NCBI RefSeq assembly: GCF_003050925.1
Contig: NZ_QAOV01000018.1
Coordinates: forward strand, 44,313 to 108,312
Direction of reading: 5' to 3'
Length of the DNA stretch: 64,000 bases
Source: Pseudomonas sp. GV085
Lineage (GTDB): Bacteria > Pseudomonadota > Gammaproteobacteria > Pseudomonadales > Pseudomonadaceae
Both the position numbers and the translations under genes were made by a program. Shown here piece by piece: positions 35,089 to 43,717 of the stretch. The stretch's first letter is position 1. Each line of letters starts with the position of its first letter. The notes beneath the pieces were generated by a model. The model made no database searches. It saw only the letters and a program-made list of their open reading frames with translations, and was not told the DNA's origin.

Positions 35089-35877
35089 ATGAACAAGATG
35101 ATTGCAGCCGTTTCCCTGGTGTTCCTGACCACCTCGAGCCTGGCGGGGGCGGCCGACTGGTCTGGCAAAGTGTTGAGGCTGGGGGTGGACCCGACCTATC
35201 CACCGCTGGAATACAAGAACCAGGATGGCACGCTGACCGGTTTCGGGGTCGACATCGCCGAGGCGTTGTGCGCCGAACTGAAAGCCCGATGCGTCTGGGT
35301 GGAAAGCAGTTGGGACGGGATGATCCCGGGACTGCTGGCGCGCAAGTTCGATGCGGTGGCGTCTTCGATGACTATCACACCCAAACGCCTGGAGCAGATT
35401 GCGTTTACCGACAAGGTGTCCAATGCACCGGCACGGTTAGTGGCCAAACGTGGATCGGGATTACAGCCGACCCTCGAATCGCTCAAGGGCAAGCGCATTG
35501 GTGTGGAGCAGGGCTCGACCCAGGAATCCTATGCCAAAGCGGTTTGGGGTGCCAAAGGCGTGGACGTTCTTTCCTATCAAAATCAGGATCAGGTGTACGC
35601 CGACCTGGTCGTGGGGCGACTTGATGCCTCGTTGCAGGGTTCCATTCAAGCCAGTTACGGCTTCTTGAAAACCGCGGCGGGTAGTGACTATGAATTTGCC
35701 GGTGCCACTCTGGATAACCCGGGCTTTTTCGGCGTCGGTGATGGCCTTGGTCTGCGCAAGGACGATGTCGCGTTGCGCGAAGACTTGAACAAAGCCCTGG
35801 CAACCATTCTTGCCAACGGTACTTACGCGCGGATCAACAACAAGTACTTCGATTTTGACGTCTACGGCGCCCAGTAA
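35089..35877 (+). CDS. Periplasmic amino-acid-binding protein (SBP family 3)
   Basis: A 262-residue exported protein with a signal peptide ending near SLAGAA (about residue 22). The mature part has VLRLGVDPTYPPLEYKNQDG and the signature GFGVDIAEALCAEL. The C-terminal TILANGTYARINNKYFDFDV is of the lysine/arginine/ornithine-binding type. A ribosome site (AGAGGAATAAAA) precedes the ATG. No intact permeases or ATPase follow: only an ATPase scrap at 35923-36027. The protein must then use transport subunits encoded elsewhere, or the system is decaying. Confidence 0.92.
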   Translation: MNKMIAAVSLVFLTTSSLAGAADWSGKVLRLGVDPTYPPLEYKNQDGTLTGFGVDIAEALCAELKARCVWVESSWDGMIPGLLARKFDAVASSMTITPKRLEQIAFTDKVSNAPARLVAKRGSGLQPTLESLKGKRIGVEQGSTQESYAKAVWGAKGVDVLSYQNQDQVYADLVVGRLDASLQGSIQASYGFLKTAAGSDYEFAGATLDNPGFFGVGDGLGLRKDDVALREDLNKALATILANGTYARINNKYFDFDVYGAQ

Positions 35878-35901
35878 CGCGTCGTCGTCAGCTTGAACAG
35901 G

Positions 35902-35917
35902 GCGCTCGTTCGAGCGC
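35902..35917 (+). terminator. Short perfect hairpin after the binding-protein gene
   Basis: GCGCTCG-TT-CGAGCGC lies 25 bp after the stop codon. It has no T run, so it may be an mRNA-stabilising loop rather than a terminator. Confidence 0.35.
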
Positions 35918-35922
35918 TCTAC

Positions 35923-36027
35923 CCCGGGCAGTTACGGAGCCTGCGCAGCCGATTGTCGATGGTGTATCAGCACTTCAATTTGTGGAGCCACATGACTGTG
36001 CCGAAAAACATCATCGAGTGCCCGATG
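35923..36027 (+). pseudogene. Remnant of an amino-acid ABC transporter ATPase
   Basis: About 35 codons match the Q-loop region of HisP-type ATPases: QLRSLRSRLSMVYQHFNLWS then HMTVPKNIIECPM. Walker A, signature and Walker B are gone. It sits directly after an amino-acid-binding protein gene and in the same orientation, so the permease and ATPase genes of this transporter were probably deleted, leaving this scrap. It ends where the convergent Mut7-C gene stops (36035). Confidence 0.75.
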
Positions 36028-36034
36028 CGCGCGG

Positions 36035-36775
36035 CTATCGGTTCAGCAGCGGTGCCAGGAATGCACACATGCCGCGCCAGTGCGAACCTTCCCAGTAAAC
36101 CCGTTGGCAGGCGTTGCAGCGCAGGAAGTGCGAATAGAGGACGCCAATGCGTGGCGGTACCAGCGGCCGAGCCAGTTCCGGACTGATCTCGTGCAGCGGC
36201 AGGTTGCAATGAAGGCACAGGCTGAATGGCCGCGCGCTACGCGCCAGGTCGAGGCGCTCGTACAATTCGCGCAGCTGCAGCGACGGTTTCAGGGCATGCA
36301 CGTAACAGCCGTGGCTGATGATCCGCCGCTTGAGCAGTTCGCGGTCACGGGTCAGCACGATGCGTCCTTGCTGCGCAGCGATCTCGGCGATCTCGCTATC
36401 CTCGAAACCATTGTCGTAGAGCGTGTCGAAGCCACTCATGCGCAGCAGGCTGGCCAGCCCGCCAAGGTGCGCATCAGCGACGAAGCGCAGCACCCGTAAA
36501 GGTTGCGCACGAACCTTGAGCAGCGGGCTGATGTCCAGCGTTTCGAACTTGGGATACACCGCCAGCCGGTCATTGTCGAGGATCACCCGCTCGAAGCCCG
36601 CCGACTCGCCGTTGAGCAGCACCAGCTCGACCTCGGTGTGCGGTACTCCGAGCGCCTCGATCATGTGCTTGACCGTCGCCCCTTGCGCGCACTCGCAGGT
36701 GAAGGACTGCCGCCGACGTTCGGCCGGCAGGAAATCGTTGAGCTCCTCATAGAAGCGGAAAGTTGCACGGGTCAT
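36035..36775 (-). CDS. Mut7-C RNase domain protein with N-terminal ubiquitin-like domain
   Basis: A 246-residue protein in two parts. Residues 1-90 (FRFYEELNDFLPAERRRQSF ... LAVYPKFETLDIS) form a ThiS/ubiquitin-like fold. From about 95 there is a PIN-like Mut7-C RNase domain: LRFVADAHLGGLASLLRMSG, GFDTLYDNGFEDSEIAEIA and GRIVLTRDRELLKRR with conserved Asp residues. A C-terminal zinc ribbon has two Cys pairs (CLHCNLPL and RCNACQRVYWEGSHW). It is likely an RNA-processing or toxin-like RNase. The ATG at 36775 is preferred to an upstream TTG. Confidence 0.85.
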   Translation of the reverse strand: MTRATFRFYEELNDFLPAERRRQSFTCECAQGATVKHMIEALGVPHTEVELVLLNGESAGFERVILDNDRLAVYPKFETLDISPLLKVRAQPLRVLRFVADAHLGGLASLLRMSGFDTLYDNGFEDSEIAEIAAQQGRIVLTRDRELLKRRIISHGCYVHALKPSLQLRELYERLDLARSARPFSLCLHCNLPLHEISPELARPLVPPRIGVLYSHFLRCNACQRVYWEGSHWRGMCAFLAPLLNR

Positions 36776-36888
36776 GCTCAACAGTATGGCAGGGCTGCGG
36801 GATGTGCGAGTCTGGTCCGGACATCACCCCTCTCTCTTGGGGGTGATCGACTTACCTGCTTATCACGATTCAGCCACTACAAAGCTTG

Positions 36889-37695
36889 TTACAGGGCACC
36901 CGAAATCATTCCCGAAAAAGTCGTCTCTACCGGACCGGTCAGGACGACAGATCCCACGCCATCCCATTGAACCGTTACAGTGCCGCCATCACATTCAACC
37001 TCAACGGAATTGTCTAACAAGCCGCGACGAATTCCGTTTACAGCAGCGCCACAAGAGCAGGAACCTGAACCAAGCGGAATCGCTCCCCAGCGCTCCCAAA
37101 TGCGCAAACGAATGTGCTTTCGGTCAATGATCTGGACGAAATGCACGTTCGTCCTGAGGGGAAAAAGAGGGTTGGTTTCTATGGTCGGTCCGATTGTCGC
37201 TATGTCCACAGCTGTAAGATCATCCACAAAATAGGTGCAGTGTGGATTTCCCATGCTGCAAGCTGATGGGCTACCCGCAAGTGGCAAACCTACAGTATCC
37301 ATTTCCAGAGCCAGAGGAATAACCGACCAGTCGAAAAGTGGTACTCCCATGTCGACGGAAATTGCGCCGGTTGAGGTCCGTTCGCAAGTGAGCAGGCCCC
37401 GGTTGGTTCGCAGCGTTATCGACTTGGTATTTGATTCGCGCATCAACAAATCCGCGGCACCCCGCGTCGCGCTGCCACAAACGTCCAGCGCGGAGCCATC
37501 TGCATTCCAGAACATCAAGCGCGCATCTGCAGCATCGTCATCGAGCACCACCGCGAGTTGATTGAACCCGACTCCCCGGTTCCGGTCACCCATGCGCCGA
37601 GCCATGCCGTCTGTCATTGGATTGGATGAGTTACGCGAGTCCACGATAACGAAGTCATCGCCATTGGCGTGCATTTTATGAAACCTCAGCGGCAT
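36889..37695 (-). CDS. Diaminopimelate epimerase-like protein (second DapF-type copy)
   Basis: A 268-residue DapF-fold racemase. Both catalytic cysteines are present: Cys in LDVCGSATRGAADLL (canonical CGNGARC) and Cys in IPLGSGSCSCGAAVNGIRRG. The N-terminal FHKMHANGDDFVIVDSR fits the family. The substrate loop is altered (GSATRG instead of GNGARC), and the gene is outside the usual lysA-dapF-xerC setting. It may be a non-housekeeping epimerase, for example an amino-acid racemase like the CntK histidine racemase. It stands alone, with only a weak ribosome site (CAGGGTC). Confidence 0.75.
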   Translation of the reverse strand: MPLRFHKMHANGDDFVIVDSRNSSNPMTDGMARRMGDRNRGVGFNQLAVVLDDDAADARLMFWNADGSALDVCGSATRGAADLLMRESNTKSITLRTNRGLLTCERTSTGAISVDMGVPLFDWSVIPLALEMDTVGLPLAGSPSACSMGNPHCTYFVDDLTAVDIATIGPTIETNPLFPLRTNVHFVQIIDRKHIRLRIWERWGAIPLGSGSCSCGAAVNGIRRGLLDNSVEVECDGGTVTVQWDGVGSVVLTGPVETTFSGMISGAL

Positions 37696-37971
37696 GAATT
37701 GACCCTGGCGATGAGAAATTGGATGAGTTGATGTTTAAAGTCGATCTATCCCCATTCGCATGGTTTTTGCAAGCTGTGTGGAAGCGTGGGTCACCGCTCC
37801 TCAAAAGTCTTGATTTAGGTTGACTGACTTCCTCAGGGCGTGAAGCTGACTATGCCAAGGCAAACTCCGATTGGGAGTTGTATTCCACATAGGAATGCAG
37901 TTAATAAAATTAATGAATTTTTATTATCGCCGTATATGACATAGCTTGATTCAAGGACATGGAGAACCGCC
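37696..37971. other. Intergenic region, A+T-rich on the right
   Basis: No gene seen. It is markedly A+T-rich at 37900-37940, before the methyltransferase start. It contains CTTCCTCAGGGCGTGAAGC (within 37829-37849), a 21-bp string that recurs at 58408-58428. Confidence 0.35.
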
Positions 37972-38688
37972 TTGAAATCATCACCTCTCAACTCAGCTGA
38001 AAAATTTGATACCACACGGGCCAATGAATACGGACGACAGAGCCGTATCGCATTAGCAGGATATGACGCCTGCCACGATCTTGTTGCGTGCATGCTGGCG
38101 GCAAGCCTCGGCAATACAAATTCGGCGAAGATACTGGTAGTTGGCGCTGGCGGCACGGCGCAGGAAATTATTGCGATGGCAACGCTGGAGCCCGGTTGGC
38201 GCTTCACTGCCGTTGATCCATCCGAGCCAATGCTGGAGGCAGCGAAGCAGCAGTTAGAGGCAAACAACTTGCGTGAAAGAACGGACATGCATCTTGGGCA
38301 TGTTGAAGACCTGGCAGCAGACCAATCATATGACGCAGCTACCTTGATCGGTGTACTGCATCATCTCGATGGAAATGATGCCAAACGACAAGTTTTACGA
38401 TCCATTCGGGCTCATCTAAAGCCGGGCGCGCCGCTGATTGTCGCGGGGAATCAGTACGCTTATGCCAGCCAACCGCTATTGCTTGCTGCTTGGGGGCAAC
38501 GGTGGCGACAGCATGGAGCCAGCCTGGATGAAGTGAAGGTCAAGCTGGGGAAAATCCTCCAAGGCGCTGACCCTCCACATTCTGAGGCGGCGGTTCAAAA
38601 ACTGTTACACGACGCCGGATTCGGGGACGCTACCCGTTTCTTCAGCAGCCTGTTCTGGAGTGCTTGGTTGACGTGCAAAATGGTTTGA
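37972..38688 (+). CDS. Class I SAM-dependent methyltransferase
   Basis: A 238-residue methyltransferase. SAM motif I is ILVVGAGGTAQEIIAMA (about 54-70), acidic loop II is FTAVDPSEPMLEAAKQQLE, and post-II is AATLIGVLHHLDG. It starts at TTG 37972, placed by GGAG at 37961-37964; no in-frame ATG is near. The target is unknown. The divergent DapF-like gene may share the promoter region but there is no direct functional clue. Confidence 0.82.
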   Translation: MKSSPLNSAEKFDTTRANEYGRQSRIALAGYDACHDLVACMLAASLGNTNSAKILVVGAGGTAQEIIAMATLEPGWRFTAVDPSEPMLEAAKQQLEANNLRERTDMHLGHVEDLAADQSYDAATLIGVLHHLDGNDAKRQVLRSIRAHLKPGAPLIVAGNQYAYASQPLLLAAWGQRWRQHGASLDEVKVKLGKILQGADPPHSEAAVQKLLHDAGFGDATRFFSSLFWSAWLTCKMV

Positions 38689-38702
38689 ACCTGGACGCGA
38701 CA

Positions 38703-38752
38703 GGCCGCTTCTGGCCGATTTCTAGTTGTCATCCAGGGTAGCAATCAACTGT
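38703..38752 (+). repeat. Dispersed repeat B, degenerate right half
   Basis: GGCCGCTTCTGGCCGATTTC is clear, but the right half (TAGTTGTCATCCAGGG) is diverged. It lies between the methyltransferase and a GNAT gene. Confidence 0.6.
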
Positions 38753-38756
38753 GTAT

Positions 38757-39245
38757 TCAACCTGTCGAGATTCTGCTGCGCGTCATGTGTATGAGGGCCG
38801 ATCGGCCGTTTCCCAAAGAAGGTCGCTCCTCAATGGCATAAGGCACAAACCCGAGCTTGGGGTAGAGCAGCAGCCCTGCCGTGTTTTCGTTGAAACAGGA
38901 AATCTGCACCTCGCGGGCGTCGTAACGCTCGAATGCCAAGTCGGTCATCGTCTCTACGATAAATGTCGCCACTCCTTCGCCCCGAGCGCTCGGCGAGACG
39001 ATGACATTGCCGATACAGCAAACGCCATTGCGTTGCGCTCGATAGAAATTGGCAAACCCAACGACAGTCCCATTGATTTCCACGACGGTAGAGTCGAAGC
39101 GTTGGGAGATCGCGGTAATCAACTGCGTTTCCGTTAGCGGGAAGTGCGCCTTCGGAAACATGAAAAACAACTCTTGAGCGTTCTGAGGAAAGCCGCAGAT
39201 CATTTTAACGTCGCTAGCCTTCACTGGCCTGTGGTTCAGTTTCAT
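38757..39245 (-). CDS. GNAT-family N-acetyltransferase
   Basis: A 162-residue acetyltransferase. The acetyl-CoA motif is VIVSPSARGEGVATFIVETM, followed by VQISCFNENTAGLLLYPKLG and GFVPYAIEERP. This is the RimI-like single-domain pattern. N-terminal VKASDVKMICGFPQNAQELF may form the acceptor groove. ATG 39245. No linked substrate gene. Confidence 0.86.
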   Translation of the reverse strand: MKLNHRPVKASDVKMICGFPQNAQELFFMFPKAHFPLTETQLITAISQRFDSTVVEINGTVVGFANFYRAQRNGVCCIGNVIVSPSARGEGVATFIVETMTDLAFERYDAREVQISCFNENTAGLLLYPKLGFVPYAIEERPSLGNGRSALIHMTRSRISTG

Positions 39246-39324
39246 TGCTCGTCTCTAAGCTCCATGAATCAGTACTTTAGCTGAGTCCCAAGGCTGGCGC
39301 AGGGTGATGGAGAGCAATGGCATG

Positions 39325-39373
39325 TGCGCAAATGGCCGATCGGTGCCTCCCACGACCGACGGAAGTCGACCCA
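39325..39373 (+). repeat. Dispersed repeat B
   Basis: CATGTGCGCAAATGGCCGAT, then CGGTGCCTCCCACGACCGAC and GGAAGTCGACCCA. It carries the empty GGCC site. Confidence 0.7.
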
Positions 39374-39399
39374 CAACGGACGGTCAGCGATTACCGGCT

Positions 39400-40323
39400 T
39401 CATGAGCGAGTTACAGCTGGTCTGTCGACGGAAGGGATGGCAAACAGATGCTCGGCAGCAAAGTCCACGAATACGCGGATCTTCGGTGAAAGATGGCGAC
39501 TGGACGGCCACAACGCCCAGAACTGCCCTTGATCTTCGCTGTGACCGTCGAGCACCGTTTCCAGGTGCCCCTGGGCGATAGCTTCGCGGGCCAGGAAGTC
39601 CGGGACAAATGCGATACCGTGCCCATCCACCACGGCCATCAGCATGGCTTCCATGTTGTTCAATGTCAGGGCGGTTGGCAGGCGTAACTGCGTGAACTGG
39701 GGGGCCGAAGACATACTCCAGTCCATTATTTTACCCGTCGTGACAAATCGGTAACGCAAGCACTCGTGATGCTCCAGGTCACTGATAGTGACGGGCCGTC
39801 CCTTACGCTGCAAATAGTCAGGCGATGCGCACAGGACAAACTTAAAAGGCCCCAGCTTGCGGGCCATCAGCTTGGAGTCGGCCTGGCCGCCGCTGCGAAT
39901 CACTACGTCAAAGCCTTCATCGATCACATCTACCAACTGGTCGTTGAAGTCCAGTTCCAGCTCAATCTCCGGATAGGTTTTGCGGAACCGCGCCATATGG
40001 GGCAAGAGAAAGCGATAACCGATGGTGGGCAAGCTGACGCGTAACTTTCCACGGGGTTCCTGTGTGGCATGGGAAAGCATGGCCCGGGCATCTTGAAGAT
40101 CGTCGAGGATCTTTCGGCAGCGTTCATAAAACAACTGTCCCTCCGCAGTCAGGCTGACTTTGCGGGTGCTGCGGTGCAATAACCGCACATTCAGCGAAGC
40201 CTCAAGTTTGGCGACGTTTTTGCCCACGGCCGAGGCAGAAATCCCCAACGCCCTGGCGGCGCTGATGAAACTGAGCGCCTCGGCGGTTTTTACGAATGAG
40301 ATCACCCCACTAAGACTGTCCAC
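39400..40323 (-). CDS. LysR-family transcriptional regulator
   Basis: A 307-residue LysR protein of the CrgA-like branch. HTH: LSFISAARALGISASAVGKN then VAKLEASLNVRLLHRSTRKV. The effector domain starts near GKLRVSLPTIGYRFLLPHMA. Start codon GTG at 40323. It is divergent from the large MFS exporter at 40467 across 143 bp and is its probable regulator. Confidence 0.91.
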   Translation of the reverse strand: MDSLSGVISFVKTAEALSFISAARALGISASAVGKNVAKLEASLNVRLLHRSTRKVSLTAEGQLFYERCRKILDDLQDARAMLSHATQEPRGKLRVSLPTIGYRFLLPHMARFRKTYPEIELELDFNDQLVDVIDEGFDVVIRSGGQADSKLMARKLGPFKFVLCASPDYLQRKGRPVTISDLEHHECLRYRFVTTGKIMDWSMSSAPQFTQLRLPTALTLNNMEAMLMAVVDGHGIAFVPDFLAREAIAQGHLETVLDGHSEDQGQFWALWPSSRHLSPKIRVFVDFAAEHLFAIPSVDRPAVTRS

Positions 40324-40466
40324 AACTCAATTACATCCTTTTGGTTCGCTATAAGTGGAATAAAAGCCCGTTTATCTTCGATTGTATCCTAACTAGAGTG
40401 TACGAACGATCGCGCGCCTCGGCCTGGACAGCACGGATACTTCATAGATATGCAGGGAATCACCTA

Positions 40467-42026
40467 ATGAACTCAGCTACCGAACCGCTGCCGGCCCATG
40501 GTCGGCACTCCATCTTGGCTGCAATTTGCCTGGCCGCCTTGGTATTACCCATGAGTTTTACCGGCGGGGCAGTGGCTACGCCGTTCATTGGTCAAACCTT
40601 TGATGCCCATCCCACGGAACTGGCCTGGATCACCAATGCCTTCATGCTTAGCTTCGGCAGCCTGCTGATGGCAGCCGGCACCCTCGCTGACCTCTACGGA
40701 CGCAAGCGACTGTTCATGTGCGGCATGGCGTTGTTTGCACTGGTGTCGATCCTGTTGGCGGCGGTCCCCGATATTTTCTGGCTGGACCTGTTGCGCGGCG
40801 TGCAGGGCATTGCCGCGGCGGCAGCCCTGGCCAGCGGTTCGGCGGCACTGGCGCAGGAATTTGATGGGCATGCCAGAACTCGTGCTTTCAGCCTTCTGGG
40901 CACCACTTTCGGGGTTGGCCTGGCCTTCGGGCCGTTGTTATCGGGGTTACTGATCGAGTACTTGGGCTGGCGCGCAATTTTCCTTTTCACGGCCCTGCTC
41001 GCCATCCTTTCCTTGATATTTGCCCTGCCGAAAATGCGCGAAAGCCGCGACCCGCAAGCACAGCGTCTGGATACGCCCGGCGTGCTGATGTTTTCCGGCC
41101 TGTTGATCACGTTTACCACGGCGGTGATCCTGGCACCTGAGCAAGGCTGGGGTTCGCCGGTCATCCATGCACTACTTGGAACGTCGGCGGTCTTTTTGCT
41201 GCTGTTTATCATTGTTGAGAATCGGGCAAAACATCCGATGCTGGAACTGGGGCTATTTCTGTTTCCGCGCTTTGTCGGTGTACAGATCCTGCCGATCGGC
41301 ACCTGCTATTGCTACATCGTCTTGATCGTATTGCTGCCGTTTCGGTTTATCGGCGTAGAAGGGGCCAGTGCCTTTGAAGCGGGGCTGATGATGTTGGCAC
41401 TCTCTGCCCCGATGCTGATTGTCCCGATCATTGCCGCGTCGCTAACTCGCTGGTTGTCGGCGGGCGTACTCTGCGCAATCGGCTTCGTGATCGCAGCGGC
41501 CGGGCTCTACTGGCTGAGTACGATCCCGGTCGTTACGCACGCGCAGATCATCGCGGCCATGCTGGTGAGCGGTATCGGTACAGGCCTGCCCTGGGGCTTG
41601 ATGGATGGTTTGTCGATCAGCGTGATCCCCAAGGAACGGGCGGGGATGGCCGCCGGTATTTTCAACACGACGCGGGTGGCCAGCGAGGGTGTCGCCCTGG
41701 CGATCACTGTTGCGGTGCTGACGGCCCTGGTTGCACACCATCTGAGCATCAGTATCTCGGTCAAACTGTCCGCCGTTGACTATTCAACTATCGCGCAACG
41801 CCTGGTGATGGGTGATATCCAGCACGCGAGCACCGACGCCAGCCAAATCCCGCTGACGATACTGCGCTCGGCCTATACCGCCGGGTTCAACACCTTGTTG
41901 CAACTGCTGGCGATGTTCACGCTGTTCACAGCCGCCGTGGTCTTTCTATTCCTGGGACGTCAAAGCGAGATTTGCATCGGCGCCGAATCCACGCCCGATG
42001 TCGCCCGTCTCTCATCGGGTACCTGA
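40467..42026 (+). CDS. MFS drug exporter, DHA2 (EmrB/QacA) type
   Basis: A 519-residue inner-membrane protein with about 14 helices, the DHA2 layout. Motif A is GTLADLYGRKRLFMCGMALF. Motif C is clear in LLGTTFGVGLAFGPLLSGLL. The N-terminus SILAAICLAALVLPMSFTGG starts the first helix. ATG 40467 was chosen over a 42-residue-longer frame that covers the promoter. No EmrA-type membrane-fusion partner is adjacent, so it probably works as a single-component pump. The divergent LysR gene is the likely regulator. Confidence 0.9.
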   Translation: MNSATEPLPAHGRHSILAAICLAALVLPMSFTGGAVATPFIGQTFDAHPTELAWITNAFMLSFGSLLMAAGTLADLYGRKRLFMCGMALFALVSILLAAVPDIFWLDLLRGVQGIAAAAALASGSAALAQEFDGHARTRAFSLLGTTFGVGLAFGPLLSGLLIEYLGWRAIFLFTALLAILSLIFALPKMRESRDPQAQRLDTPGVLMFSGLLITFTTAVILAPEQGWGSPVIHALLGTSAVFLLLFIIVENRAKHPMLELGLFLFPRFVGVQILPIGTCYCYIVLIVLLPFRFIGVEGASAFEAGLMMLALSAPMLIVPIIAASLTRWLSAGVLCAIGFVIAAAGLYWLSTIPVVTHAQIIAAMLVSGIGTGLPWGLMDGLSISVIPKERAGMAAGIFNTTRVASEGVALAITVAVLTALVAHHLSISISVKLSAVDYSTIAQRLVMGDIQHASTDASQIPLTILRSAYTAGFNTLLQLLAMFTLFTAAVVFLFLGRQSEICIGAESTPDVARLSSGT

Positions 42027-42084
42027 AAGGCGCTTTGGAGCCATGCCTGATGTCGCCCAACACACACTTCACGCCGCTGATTCT

Positions 42085-42134
42085 AGCGGGCATTGGCCGA
42101 TTACTGTCTGTCACGAAGGGCTGAAAACGACCCA
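42085..42134 (+). repeat. Dispersed repeat B, abutted by MITE C
   Basis: AGCGGGCATTGGCCGATTAC, then TGTCTGTCACGAAGGGCTGA and AAACGACCCA. MITE C starts exactly at its end, and the right flank of the MITE again reads TGGACCCA. Confidence 0.75.
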
Positions 42135-42290
42135 GGCTGTGTGAAAACGTTTTGGCGCAGGTTTTACAGTCAGGACTGGAACGAAAATCGCGTTCCTACG
42201 CAAATTTCCGGTCTGCTGGTTCAACCAAACGCTGGCAGATTTTACGTAGCAACGCAGACTTCAAAACGGTGTAAGCGTTTTCACACAGCC
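42135..42290. mobile_element. MITE C, copy 2 (156 bp)
   Basis: Near-perfect terminal inverted repeats GGCTGTGTGAAAACG and CGTTTTCACACAGCC. It shares GAACGAAAATCGCGTTCCTA and GGCAGATTTTACGTAGCAAC with copy 1 at 23445. Non-coding. The remaining gap to 42378 is empty. Confidence 0.8.
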
Positions 42291-42378
42291 TGGACCCATA
42301 GCCGTCGTTGGCCGATCACCTCAGTGCTTCGTTATTCTCCATCCGTATCGTTCGAATTGAACCCTTGGGAGCCTTCGA

Positions 42379-43266
42379 TTATTTCGTAGTCGTGAAACGG
42401 TACGCCTGTTCTTGCAGGCTCGTTTTGATTAATGCGGCCAATTGTTGGGTGGCTGGTGTTGGGTCGTCGCCATCGCTGTGAAGCACATAGCCGAGGCTTG
42501 CCACGGGGGGTAAGCCAGAAACTACGGTGAGATGGCTCGGCAGCCCGATGCGGGTTCGCAGCGTCAGGCCCAATCCGGCGGCGACGGCCGCCCAGATACC
42601 ACCGATGCTGGGGCTGGTTAGGGCGATCCGCCAAGGTATTTGCGCGGCATCCAGCGCCTGGGTGGCGGCGTTGCGCAATACGCAAGGCGCGTCGAACATG
42701 ATCAATGGCAACTGTGAGTCATCAAGGGCCGTCAGCAATGGCGTATCGCGGGCCCCGATCCAGTGCATCTGTGTTTCGCCCAGACGCGTAGCATAGGGCG
42801 ACATGTGCCCGGTGTCCCAAGTCAAGGCCAGGTCCAGATCGGCGCTTTCGACCAGAGCAAGCAGTTCGGCGTTACGGGCGATCCTGACTTCGAGATTCAC
42901 CTTCGGGTAATTCTGGACGAAGCGTCGCAGGATATCGCTCAGGAAATGTTCCCCAAAGTCCTCTTGAAGCCCGAGGCGTATGGTCCCGGCGGTTTGGCTT
43001 TCATGCAGGGTCTGGAAAATGCTGTCGTTCAGCTCCAGCAACCGGCGGGCATGGCTGAGCAGTGTTTCTCCCGTGGGGGTCAAGACCAGTCCGCGACCGG
43101 ATTTAGCCAGTACCGGCGTACCGACCTGCTCCTCGAGTTTCTTCAATTGAGCGCTTATGGCAGAGGTTGACCGACCGAGACGATTCGCTGCTTTGGCAAA
43201 ACTGTTGAACTCCACGCCGGTGACGAAGGTGTGCAATACGTCGAGATCGAAGGTTGGGCGGCGCAT
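42379..43266 (-). CDS. LysR-family transcriptional regulator
   Basis: A 295-residue LysR protein. HTH: NSFAKAANRLGRSTSAISAQ then LKKLEEQVGTPVLAKSGRGL (about residues 20-60). The effector domain starts at GTIRLGLQEDFGEHFLSDIL. It is divergent from the CMD/tautomerase pair, with a 109-bp gap that includes A+T-rich sequence. It probably controls that pair. Confidence 0.91.
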   Translation of the reverse strand: MRRPTFDLDVLHTFVTGVEFNSFAKAANRLGRSTSAISAQLKKLEEQVGTPVLAKSGRGLVLTPTGETLLSHARRLLELNDSIFQTLHESQTAGTIRLGLQEDFGEHFLSDILRRFVQNYPKVNLEVRIARNAELLALVESADLDLALTWDTGHMSPYATRLGETQMHWIGARDTPLLTALDDSQLPLIMFDAPCVLRNAATQALDAAQIPWRIALTSPSIGGIWAAVAAGLGLTLRTRIGLPSHLTVVSGLPPVASLGYVLHSDGDDPTPATQQLAALIKTSLQEQAYRFTTTK

Positions 43267-43375
43267 TCAATAGTCCACTAATTCGGGATGATTGGTGCTA
43301 TTAAATCTGATATTTGGAATTATCGCGATTTGATAGTTTTCTCCCGTCAATTGGGACATCAGGGGGGGAAACATC

Positions 43376-43711
43376 ATGAGTGCATCGATTGTCACGGGGC
43401 GAGAACACCAGAGCAACTACCTGCAGAAGTTCACCGGGCTGACCGACAACGTATTGTTTGGAGACATGTGGACGCGTACGCAATTGAAGCCCCGTGAACG
43501 CAGTCTGGCGACGGTGGCCGCGCTGGTGGCGATGTACCGTCTGGAGCAACTGCCGTTTCATTTGCAACGTGCTTTGGATAACGGCTTGAGTGTCGACGAA
43601 CTGGCCGAAGTCATCACCCACCTGGCGTTTTATTCCGGTTGGCCGACGGCTGCCTCGGCACTGAATCTGCTCAGAGAACTACAGACTTGCCTTCCAAAAC
43701 GTCAGGAGTAA
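43376..43711 (+). CDS. Carboxymuconolactone decarboxylase (CMD) family protein
   Basis: A 111-residue protein of the CMD/AhpD fold. KPRERSLATVAALVAMYRLE and ELAEVITHLAFYSGWPTAAS are typical of gamma-carboxymuconolactone-decarboxylase-like proteins. The AhpD CxxC redox pair is absent, so a peroxidase role is unlikely. A strong ribosome site (AGGGGGGAAACATC) precedes ATG 43376. A tautomerase gene follows 6 bp after its stop, so both may act on one small oxo-acid or quinone. The divergent LysR is the likely regulator. Confidence 0.87.
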   Translation: MSASIVTGREHQSNYLQKFTGLTDNVLFGDMWTRTQLKPRERSLATVAALVAMYRLEQLPFHLQRALDNGLSVDELAEVITHLAFYSGWPTAASALNLLRELQTCLPKRQE

Positions 43712-43717
43712 TTTTTG

